25,768 nt of DNA from a bacterium. GTDB lineage: Bacteria > JAGOBX01. This document shows, one piece after another, positions 14,511 through 21,012 of the stretch. Location: positions 1-25,768 of the forward strand of contig JAKPEO010000061.1 in assembly GCA_029551925.1 (NCBI GenBank). Direction: 5' to 3'. The translations under genes and the position numbers were made by a program. The notes below the pieces were generated by a model. That model was not told where the DNA came from, made no database searches, and worked only from the letters and a program-made list of their open reading frames with translations. Each line of letters opens with the position of its first letter. The first letter of the stretch is position 1.

Positions 14511-16994
14511 TTATTCTATAAAAACACTAAATCTTAATCTACCTGTCTTATTAGCAGGCATTTCTGATAAATGCACATATATACAATTAAGCGCGGTTAT
14601 ATTGTAATCCGCTTCATCGCCGTCATTGGCATCTGTCTTTGAAATATAATTTATTCCATCGCTAATATCCGTATCTATTTCTATACTGCTGTCGTCATAT
14701 TGAGTATACTGCGGTATATATTGATAAATTTTCACATTATAAATCGGCAGAGTATTCAAATTACTAAATTCTATTGTATAGCGTAATTTGCTGCCCGGCG
14801 GATAATCTGTCGCCGCGCCTGAATAATTTAAACCTGTATCTATTAATTCAACAGATATACTTACAATCACAACGTTCGTATTCTCAATAGTAATTACGCC
14901 AGCATTAATAATTTCAGTGTCAGGCGCCGAATATTCATCCGCTGTTGCAACACCCTGAGTCGGTATATACGCTTGAAATTTCTCGCCCGTCTGTGCTAAT
15001 GTATCCACATCTATCGTAACTACAAAATTTGCTCCTGTATCCATAAAATAATTCAATGCGCTATTACGCCAAACTTCTGCGCCGCTATTCCAATTCAATG
15101 AACCAATAAATACATCAGCGGTATCATAAATAAAATTAGCATTAGTATCAAGCCATAATTTCACATCCGATATATGCGCAGTATCCATTACTTCTTTATT
15201 GCCTATACTCAAAGATATCAATGTATCGCCCGCTTGTGTATCACCTAATGCATAAAAAGATAAGACCGTAATATTTTGAGAACTGCTGCTAACAGTATCA
15301 CTCGCAACATCAACATTTTTTATTACCGTAACTGTGTCTATTAAAGCTCCAAACCACCAATGCGATAAATGCTCTACTCGTAAACTTATTGTATTTGAAC
15401 TTATTGAATAATTATAATTTCGCGCTATTCCAGAATCACTATGCGTCGCGTCATACCATTTTGAATCCGCTAAATTTAAATAATATAATTTCAATAATTC
15501 AAAATTTGTAGTGATATTCTTCCCAGAAAAATTAAAACTTATTTGCGGACTGTCAGCATATTGATTTGCTGATAAATTTCTAAACATCGAATCCATAACA
15601 TCTATTTGAAATAATGAATTTTGACCATAATTAGCGCGAGTTATATTGCCAGTATCTGTTCCATTAATAAATGCGCTGCTCGGCGAACTGATTCGAACAT
15701 ATCCGCCAGTATCAATCGGGTCAATAATCACTGACCATGTGTCTAATTTTAATTGATTGCTCGCCTCTATATACAGGGTATCTACATTGTTAAGATAAAT
15801 TAAATAACTCGTATCTGTACCAATAATATTTGTTAAACTCATTAAATAACTGGTGACTGCGGTATCAGGACAAATTATATCCGCTATCATAGAAGCAGCA
15901 ATTTTTATTATATTTTTTGAATATGTATCGCTCATAGGCGCACTATCTGTTTTCGCTGTCTTTATGCCCAATGACGGTATCAGCGCTTGAAATGTTTCGC
16001 CTGCAGTTGCAGTATCGCTCAAATCTATTGTAATCACAAAATTTGCACCAGACAAATTATAAGCAAAATTTATATTTATCGCGCGCCAGTTTGCCCCAGT
16101 CCATAATAACTCGCTTACTAACACATCGCTATCAGAATAAATATTGTTACTATCATAATCTAACCATAACCTTAATTTATCAATAGCGCTTTGTTCTAAT
16201 GTCCCATTATTCGCTAATGTAAATGTCTGTAAGGTATCATTCAGCAAATTTGTATCAGCGCTAATTGTAAATGACAGCGCTGTTATCGTATCTGCGCCAG
16301 CGCTGTATGTCTCGCTATTTAAAACATCATTAATCACAACATTTAATTGCGGATTAGACGATGGCTGTATTACTATCCAACCACTATCAATATTACCTAA
16401 AACATTATAAAATGGCGTATCAGGATATGTGATAAATGTAGATGTCTCGTCAGATACTGTAAATGATAAAAAAGTATTTGTTACGCTGGCGACATTTTTC
16501 GCTTTTAATAATATCCGAGCCAGCGGTATATCAACGGCATAATTCACACCTACTGAATCGCGAAAATCATTTACTATTGCAGCATAATTTATTGTATTTG
16601 AAGCAGTATCAACGCTGTTAATCAAAATATTAACGCTGTCACCAATTATATCTGTCGATAAATTTTGTAGATTTATACCTGCGGTATTTATCAAAAATGT
16701 ATCTATTTGATTTGATGCATCATTATCGAGAATTTCTAAATAAGTACTATCATAATTTATTTTTAAACGGACAGTATTATAATATGTATCCGCTGCATTT
16801 ATCCACACATCTAAATAAAATGTATCATTAATATTAATATTTGCATCTATTTGCCCGAGCGCTTGCGTATCAGATAATCCTACTATCCGCAAATTAACAG
16901 CAGCATTTACAATATTATTGAAGTCCATTAATAAAAACAGCAACAAAAATAACAATAATATTTGTTTTTTATGTTTTAGACACATTATATCCAT
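14511..16994 (-). CDS. Secreted protein with an N-terminal cohesin-like domain and DUF11-like C terminus
   Basis: The protein has 827 aa with a signal peptide (hydrophobic core 11-23; an alternative ATG at 16985 gives three residues less). Residues 33-211 look like a cohesin: a hydrophobic Phe-Tyr-Leu-Asp-Val-Trp-Ile-Asn strand, Asn-Thr-Val-Arg-Leu-Lys-Ile-Asn-Tyr-Asp followed by Leu-Glu-Ile-Leu, then Leu-Ala-Arg-Ile-Leu-Leu-Lys-Ala-Lys. Residues 214-367 and 553-704 are two copies of a module also found in the 1429-aa protein. Residues 380-550 are an unassigned beta region. Residues 709-827 are DUF11-like (Pro-Pro-Gly-Ser-Lys-Leu-Arg-Tyr-Thr-Ile-Glu-Phe) and end like the 367-aa protein. Asp-Thr occurs about 29 times by hand count. 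It is the first gene of the island, with a good promoter at 17014-17042 and a short leader lacking a Shine-Dalgarno. Confidence 0.83.
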   Translation of the reverse strand: MDIMCLKHKKQILLLFLLLFLLMDFNNIVNAAVNLRIVGLSDTQALGQIDANININDTFYLDVWINAADTYYNTVRLKINYDSTYLEILDNDASNQIDTFLINTAGINLQNLSTDIIGDSVNILINSVDTASNTINYAAIVNDFRDSVGVNYAVDIPLARILLKAKNVASVTNTFLSFTVSDETSTFITYPDTPFYNVLGNIDSGWIVIQPSSNPQLNVVINDVLNSETYSAGADTITALSFTISADTNLLNDTLQTFTLANNGTLEQSAIDKLRLWLDYDSNNIYSDSDVLVSELLWTGANWRAININFAYNLSGANFVITIDLSDTATAGETFQALIPSLGIKTAKTDSAPMSDTYSKNIIKIAASMIADIICPDTAVTSYLMSLTNIIGTDTSYLIYLNNVDTLYIEASNQLKLDTWSVIIDPIDTGGYVRISSPSSAFINGTDTGNITRANYGQNSLFQIDVMDSMFRNLSANQYADSPQISFNFSGKNITTNFELLKLYYLNLADSKWYDATHSDSGIARNYNYSISSNTISLRVEHLSHWWFGALIDTVTVIKNVDVASDTVSSSSQNITVLSFYALGDTQAGDTLISLSIGNKEVMDTAHISDVKLWLDTNANFIYDTADVFIGSLNWNSGAEVWRNSALNYFMDTGANFVVTIDVDTLAQTGEKFQAYIPTQGVATADEYSAPDTEIINAGVITIENTNVVIVSISVELIDTGLNYSGAATDYPPGSKLRYTIEFSNLNTLPIYNVKIYQYIPQYTQYDDSSIEIDTDISDGINYISKTDANDGDEADYNITALNCIYVHLSEMPANKTGRLRFSVFIE
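14883..15338 (-). repeat. Shared module (copy 3 of 3)
   Basis: Residues 553-704 of the 827-aa protein. This copy has the same landmarks as the copies at 15894-16355 and 3474-3941 and is the most diverged of the three. Confidence 0.7.
15894..16355 (-). repeat. Shared module (copy 2 of 3)
   Basis: Residues 214-367 of the 827-aa protein. This copy is closest to the one in the 1429-aa protein: both contain Phe-Gln-Ala-(Leu/Met)-Ile-Pro-(Ser/Ala)-Leu followed by Ile-Lys-Thr-x-Lys-Thr-Asp. Confidence 0.75.
16362..16898 (-). other. Cohesin-like domain
   Basis: Residues 33-211 of the 827-aa protein. Cohesins are nine-stranded sandwiches that bind dockerins. The opening strand pattern, the Tyr-Asp-x-x-x-Leu-Glu-Ile motif and the late Leu-Leu-Lys-Ala strand fit, and the length of about 180 aa is slightly longer than usual. 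Related beta-sandwich families remain possible. Confidence 0.55.
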
Positions 16995-17013
16995 ATAAAA
17001 ATTATTTTTATAT

Positions 17014-17042
17014 ATTATAACAAGATTTTAAAATTAAAGCAA
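17014..17042 (-). promoter_or_regulatory. Sigma-70-type promoter of the surface-protein island
   Basis: On the minus strand TTGCTT (17037-17042) and a perfect TATAAT (17014-17019) are separated by 17 bp. The predicted transcript start near 17007 leaves a leader of only about 13 nt before ATG 16994. It is divergent from the sirtuin promoter at 17118-17146. Confidence 0.7.
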
Positions 17043-17117
17043 GTTTTTTATTTTTTTTTTACAGCGGCTATTGCAAGTTCAGTTTTTTTACTATTTATTT
17101 TCTTCATTATCTTTTTA

Positions 17118-17146
17118 TTGACATCGCTAAATAAAAAATATATATT
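17118..17146 (+). promoter_or_regulatory. Consensus promoter of the sirtuin gene (leaderless)
   Basis: A perfect TTGACA (17118-17123) and TATATT (17141-17146) are separated by 17 bp. The A of ATG 17153 lies seven bases after the -10, the usual transcription start distance, so the mRNA should begin at or within a base of the start codon. Confidence 0.7.
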
Positions 17147-17152
17147 GATTTT

Positions 17153-17908
17153 ATGATTGATGAGATTATAAAAAAAATTAAAAATTCAAAAAATATAATT
17201 ATCGTCGCAGGCGCTGGGATTTCTACTGCTGCTGGTATTCCAGATTTTCGCACGCCTGGCACTGGTTTATATCATAATTTACAAAAATACAATTTACCAT
17301 ATCCTGAAGCAATATTTGAAATAAATTATTTTTGTCAAAATCCGAAACCGTTTTTTGAATTGACAAAAGAATTATTGCCTTTAAATTTCAATCCGACAAA
17401 TACGCATAAATTTTTCGCGCATTTAGAAAAAATCAATAAATTATTAAGAGTATATACTCAAAACATCGACGGTTTAGAGCGTTTAGCAGGCGTAACAAAA
17501 TTAATAGAATGTCACGGTTCTTTTTTTACCGCCACTTGCTTAAAATGCCGAAAAAAATATCAATTAGATGAAATAAAAGTTTCCTTGTTAGAAGGAAATA
17601 TCCCTTATTGCAATTGTTCATCAAACGCTGTTATCAAACCTGATGTTGTTTTCTTTGGCGAACAATTACCTGAAATTTTTTATAATTCTATAACGCAAGA
17701 TTTTAATAAATGCGATTTATTAATAATTATCGGCACATCGCTGCAAGTCTATCCGGTAGCTGGATTAGTAAATTTTGTAAAATCAAATACAGATATAATC
17801 GTTATAAACAAAGAATATCCGGCATTAACAGTAAATCCCAACATTGTTTTATTAGATGATTGCGAAAAAGTATCTGAACAATTACTCAAAAAATTAAACG
17901 AAAATTAA
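17153..17908 (+). CDS. Sir2-family NAD-dependent protein deacylase, class I (SIRT2/SIRT3-like)
   Basis: Sirtuins remove acyl groups from lysines using NAD, producing nicotinamide and O-acyl-ADP-ribose. The 251-aa product has Gly-Ala-Gly-Ile-Ser (20-24), Ile-Pro-Asp-Phe-Arg (29-33), Thr-Gln-Asn-Ile-Asp-Gly-Leu (102-108), catalytic His121 in Cys-His-Gly, and Gly-Thr-Ser-Leu-Gln-Val (194-199). Zinc cysteines are Cys129-x2-Cys132 and Cys153-x-Cys155; the second pair is one residue tighter than the usual CxxC. Residues about 36-75 (Gly-Thr-Gly-Leu-Tyr-x-Asn-Leu, then Leu-Pro-Tyr-Pro-Glu-Ala-Ile-Phe-Glu) closely resemble eukaryotic class I sirtuins, not the CobB type common in bacteria. It is a cytoplasmic single-gene transcript. 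It ends 6 bp from the convergent BatA-like gene with no visible terminator. Confidence 0.93.
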   Translation: MIDEIIKKIKNSKNIIIVAGAGISTAAGIPDFRTPGTGLYHNLQKYNLPYPEAIFEINYFCQNPKPFFELTKELLPLNFNPTNTHKFFAHLEKINKLLRVYTQNIDGLERLAGVTKLIECHGSFFTATCLKCRKKYQLDEIKVSLLEGNIPYCNCSSNAVIKPDVVFFGEQLPEIFYNSITQDFNKCDLLIIIGTSLQVYPVAGLVNFVKSNTDIIVINKEYPALTVNPNIVLLDDCEKVSEQLLKKLNEN

Positions 17909-17914
17909 ATATGA

Positions 17915-18997
17915 TTATTCGTCAGGTATAGTGAAAAATATTGTTAATCTTAATAGATATTCTATAAATAAAATAATTAGCGCGGCCGCTAAAAATATCT
18001 GAAAATACTCTTTGTAATTAACATATTTTTTAACTTTAATTTCAGTTTTTTCTAATTCGTCTATTTTCTTGAAAATATTGCGCAAACTATTAGTATCAGT
18101 CGCTCTAAAAAATTCAGCTTTTGTTATTTTAGCGATGTTTTTCAATAATTCTTCGTCAACTGGAATTTCAGGATAACTGCCGTCAGGATTGGTCATATAC
18201 TTTTTTCCTTGATTTTTATAAACAATAGGAAACGGCACTTTGCGGTTCTTTACGCCGATTGATACAGTATAAACTTTAATATTAAACTGCGCGGCAACTT
18301 GCGCTAAATTTACAGGGTCAAAACTATCGCCTTCTTGTTCGCCGTCAGTAATAAGTATAGCGACTTTACTTTTGGCTTCACTATCTTTTAAATGATAAAC
18401 AGCAGTCCCGAGTGCGCTTGCTATAAATGTGCCGTTATGTATATCAGCGGTTACTCTAATATAATCAAATCCTAATGGTTCCCATTTATATTCAAAATTC
18501 GTTTTTTCAATAAAATCTATCAGCACTGAATAATCAGTAGTAAGCGGACATTTAAGAAATGCGCCGCGCCCAAATTGTATTAATCCAATTCTATCGTATT
18601 TTCTGCCTTTAATAAAATCTACCGCTACTTGTTTTGCGGCTTCTAATCTATTTTTAGGTTTGAAATCTTCAGCTTGCATACTTCCGCTAATATCTAAAAC
18701 AATCATAATATCAACACTTTCAGTTATGCTCTCCGCTATATCTTGTCCATAACGCGGTCGCATCAGCGCAATGATAATTAGCGCTAACACGCTGATGCGC
18801 AAAAATCTCAAAATTTTATTTTTATATTTTAATTTTGCGGACGATTTTAATTTTTTGAATATTTCAAGATTAGAATAATTCAGCGCAGACCGCCGATATT
18901 TCGACAAAAATACAAAGTACAAAATTAGTAATATTGGTATTATAAATAAATATATGTAGTTAAAAGAATGAAAATCATTAATTTTCATTGCTGGCAA
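17915..18997 (-). CDS. BatA-like von Willebrand factor A membrane protein
   Basis: The 360-aa inner-membrane protein has two N-terminal membrane segments (about 14-32 and 62-79), a periplasm-facing VWA domain (about 95-300) and a C-terminal membrane segment (about 331-350), the BatA/BatB layout. The metal-binding site is complete: Asp102-x-Ser104-x-Ser106, Thr190 and Asp218 in Thr-Asp-Gly. A stretch of about 20 residues (168-187) before the Thr190 loop is longer than in typical BatA. Bat proteins usually sit with a MoxR ATPase and a DUF58 protein and are tied to envelope stress tolerance. None of those is here. It is the last gene of a four-gene minus-strand operon and begins 2 bp after the GNAT gene. 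ATG 18988 is an alternative start. Confidence 0.85.
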   Translation of the reverse strand: MPAMKINDFHSFNYIYLFIIPILLILYFVFLSKYRRSALNYSNLEIFKKLKSSAKLKYKNKILRFLRISVLALIIIALMRPRYGQDIAESITESVDIMIVLDISGSMQAEDFKPKNRLEAAKQVAVDFIKGRKYDRIGLIQFGRGAFLKCPLTTDYSVLIDFIEKTNFEYKWEPLGFDYIRVTADIHNGTFIASALGTAVYHLKDSEAKSKVAILITDGEQEGDSFDPVNLAQVAAQFNIKVYTVSIGVKNRKVPFPIVYKNQGKKYMTNPDGSYPEIPVDEELLKNIAKITKAEFFRATDTNSLRNIFKKIDELEKTEIKVKKYVNYKEYFQIFLAAALIILFIEYLLRLTIFFTIPDE

Positions 18998-18999
18998 AA

Positions 19000-19482
19000 T
19001 TATTTTTTCAAAACTAATTCTACTGCAATTTCATCGCAGTTTGGAAATTTCGGACATTTAATGCATTCTGTCCACACTTTTTTAGGCAGAGCATCTTTAT
19101 TAATTATTTTAAATCCGCATTTTTCGAAAAAGCCGGGTTTGTAAGTTAATGCAAAAATTTTTTTTATCCCGATTTTTTTTGCTTCTTTAATCAAATACGA
19201 AATAATTTTTTTACCGAGCCCATGATGCTGATAATCTTGACGCGTCGCTAAACTGCGCACTTCTGCAATATCAAGCCAAGTAATATGTAACGCGCCGCAG
19301 GCGATTATTTCTTTTTTTTCGTTTTCTATAACAACAAATTCTCTAATTCCTTCAATTAAATCATTTAACGAACGCGGCAGCATTTCATTATTTTTTGCAA
19401 AAGTCGCTATTAAATTTTGTATTTGCTCAATATCATTAATAACTGCTTTTCTAATCTTTAATGTAGAATATTTTTTTTTCAT
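19000..19482 (-). CDS. GNAT N-acetyltransferase, short ArgA-like (N-acetylglutamate synthase type)
   Basis: This 160-aa cytoplasmic acetyltransferase has the acetyl-CoA loop Gln-Asp-Tyr-Gln-His-His-Gly-Leu-Gly-Lys-Lys, preceded by Glu-Val-Arg-Ser-Leu-Ala. The C-terminal signature is Phe-Phe-Glu-Lys-Cys-Gly-Phe, then Leu-Pro-x-Lys-Val-Trp-x-Glu-Cys-x-x-Cys-x-x-Phe-x-x-Cys-Asp-Glu. That Cys-rich ending is typical of short, kinase-domain-free N-acetylglutamate synthase relatives in the first step of arginine synthesis. An upstream TTG at 19497 would overlap the PHP gene. I prefer ATG 19482, which gives a 4-nt gap and the usual N terminus. No other arginine genes are nearby, so the substrate is inferred from family resemblance. 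Confidence 0.82.
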   Translation of the reverse strand: MKKKYSTLKIRKAVINDIEQIQNLIATFAKNNEMLPRSLNDLIEGIREFVVIENEKKEIIACGALHITWLDIAEVRSLATRQDYQHHGLGKKIISYLIKEAKKIGIKKIFALTYKPGFFEKCGFKIINKDALPKKVWTECIKCPKFPNCDEIAVELVLKK

Positions 19483-19486
19483 TTTT

Positions 19487-20347
19487 TTATACCGCAACTT
19501 TAAATTTTTTTTTTTGGGAATAATAATTTTTCATTCCGTCAATATAATCGTATTTTAATTTTACTATTCCAATATAAATTTCGCTTTTGGCAGCGCCATG
19601 CGAATCAGAGCCGCCAGTTACAAATAATTTATATTTTTCCGCAAGTTTTATATAATGCGCGGTATCATTCGGCTTATGATTAGAATAAAACGCTTCTATA
19701 CCTTCAAACATACCGGTTCTTAATAGTTCTTCTACCATAGCGTCATTGTTTAACGCTAATGGATGCGCTAAAACTACTACGCCGCCTGCGTCATTAATCA
19801 AATCAACAGCCATTTGCAATTTTATTTTTTCTTTTGAAACATAGCCGGGTTTGCCGCGCGTCAAATATTTTTGAAATGCGCTGTCATAATTTGTCACTAT
19901 TTTTTTCTGAACTAAATACTGCGCAATATGCGGTCTGCCTGCGGTCTTAATATTTATCATCTGCAATAATTCATCATAATCCACAGCCAAGCCAAAAGAC
20001 TTTAATTTAGCAATAATATTTTTTGCGCGTTCGCTGCGCGCTAATTTTAATTGTTCTAATACCGCGTTTAATTTTTCGTTTTTATGGTCTAAATAATAGC
20101 CCAATATATGTATAGGTATTTTCCAATCAGCGCTAAATTCAATTCCTGATATAAATTCTATATTATATTTTTTTGCTGATGCTATTGCGTCGTCTGTAGC
20201 AGCTAATGTATCGTGATCAGAAATAGACACGCATTGAATATTCGCGCGCTTTGCCGCTAAAAATATTTCACTCGGCGATAATGTCCCGTCTGAATAATTT
20301 GAATGTATATGTAAATCTGCATATTTTTTTACAAAATTATTTTTCAT
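19487..20347 (-). CDS. PHP-domain phosphoesterase (nucleoside 3',5'-bisphosphate phosphatase / RNase AM type)
   Basis: The 286-aa cytoplasmic product has the metal-binding PHP motifs: Asp-Leu-His-Ile-His-Ser-Asn-Tyr-Ser-Asp-Gly at the start, Ser-Asp-His-Asp-Thr (43-47), Gly-Ile-Glu-Phe-Ser, Gly-Arg-Pro-His (about 136-139), Leu-Ala-His-Pro-Leu (194-198) and Gly-Gly-Ser-Asp-Ser-His-Gly near 247. This arrangement is that of the YciV/TrpH group, which hydrolyses pAp and trims RNA 5' ends. Its start overlaps the end of the TlpA-like gene by 11 bp, so the two are coupled. The regulatory link to its operon neighbours is not evident. Confidence 0.9.
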   Translation of the reverse strand: MKNNFVKKYADLHIHSNYSDGTLSPSEIFLAAKRANIQCVSISDHDTLAATDDAIASAKKYNIEFISGIEFSADWKIPIHILGYYLDHKNEKLNAVLEQLKLARSERAKNIIAKLKSFGLAVDYDELLQMINIKTAGRPHIAQYLVQKKIVTNYDSAFQKYLTRGKPGYVSKEKIKLQMAVDLINDAGGVVVLAHPLALNNDAMVEELLRTGMFEGIEAFYSNHKPNDTAHYIKLAEKYKLFVTGGSDSHGAAKSEIYIGIVKLKYDYIDGMKNYYSQKKKFKVAV

Positions 20348-20882
20348 TTAGATAATCCTTAATTAATTTTTTTGTCTGGTCAATATCAAGCGGATCAGTA
20401 AAATGATTCACTATTTCAAAATTTTTATTGATAATATAATAACACGGTATTTTTTGCGGAATTTCATAAAATACTTTATTCATTTCGCTGTTGTTTTGAG
20501 AAATAAAAACATTAAAAGTTAAATTATTTTTTATTTTATTAACAAATTCTTGTAATCGCGGAGAATACGGATCGTCTAATGAAATTGAAATAATTGTAAA
20601 TTCTTTGTCTTTTATTTCAGTAGATAATTGCGCGAGTTTTTTTAATTCTGCTTCCGCTGATACTACCCAACTTGTCCAAAAATTCAATAATATCACGCTT
20701 CCTTTAAATTGCTCGATTTTATATTCATTCCCTTCAAAATCTGATAATATTAGCGATTGTTCAACTTTTCGCTTTGACGATTTCAAATCTTTAATTTCCG
20801 CTTGTTTACCTGTTTTATCCGTTTTTGAACAAGAAAATAATATTACTTGAAAAATTAAAATTAATATCAAACAATTTTTCAT
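20337..20882 (-). CDS. TlpA/AhpC-TSA-fold lipoprotein lacking the redox CxxC
   Basis: The 181-aa product has a lipoprotein signal: a hydrophobic stretch followed by Leu-Phe-Ser-Cys, with Cys18 as the lipidation site. The thioredoxin-like domain (about 40-180) has the family landmarks Asp-Phe-Glu-Gly-Asn-Glu, Lys-Gly-Ser-Val-Ile-Leu-Leu-Asn-Phe-Trp, Ile-Ile-Ser-Ile-Ser-Leu-Asp-Asp and a Lys-Ile-Pro-Cys-Tyr-Tyr-Ile-Ile loop (the cis-Pro region). Where TlpA has Trp-Cys-x-x-Cys, this protein has Trp-Val-Val-Ser-Ala, so thiol-disulfide exchange by the standard mechanism is not possible. One Cys remains next to the cis-Pro. A non-redox or chaperone-like role is more likely. It is the first gene of the operon, behind a clear promoter and with an AAGGA ribosome-binding site. 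Confidence 0.85.
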   Translation of the reverse strand: MKNCLILILIFQVILFSCSKTDKTGKQAEIKDLKSSKRKVEQSLILSDFEGNEYKIEQFKGSVILLNFWTSWVVSAEAELKKLAQLSTEIKDKEFTIISISLDDPYSPRLQEFVNKIKNNLTFNVFISQNNSEMNKVFYEIPQKIPCYYIINKNFEIVNHFTDPLDIDQTKKLIKDYLNEK

Positions 20883-20913
20883 AATAAAATTCCTTAAAAA
20901 AATTAGTCGAATT

Positions 20914-20941
20914 ATTATATAAAAAAAAATTGAATAGTCAA
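20914..20941 (-). promoter_or_regulatory. Promoter of the TlpA-PHP-GNAT-BatA operon
   Basis: On the minus strand TTGACT (20936-20941) and a perfect TATAAT (20914-20919) are separated by 16 bp. The predicted start near 20907 gives a leader of about 25 nt with AAGGA in front of ATG 20882. Confidence 0.7.
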
Positions 20942-20969
20942 GATTAAATTAGCAATTTGAAAAAAATTA

Positions 20970-20998
20970 TTGACAATTGTCCAAAAAGATTTTAGGTT
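20970..20998 (+). promoter_or_regulatory. Possible promoter of the glycosyltransferase-tgt pair
   Basis: A perfect TTGACA lies at 20970-20975, with only a poor -10 (TAGGTT, 20993-20998) at 17 bp. The -35 overlaps the upstream TTG extension of the glycosyltransferase ORF, which argues for a later start codon. Confidence 0.4.
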
Positions 20999-21012
20999 TG
21001 TTTATTAAATTT

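Noticed and set aside
20977-21012. TTG start that would extend the glycosyltransferase by 12 residues
   Set aside because: It lies one base after a TTGACA -35, and family proteins start close to the Val-Val-Ile-Pro strand, fitting ATG 21013 or 21022.
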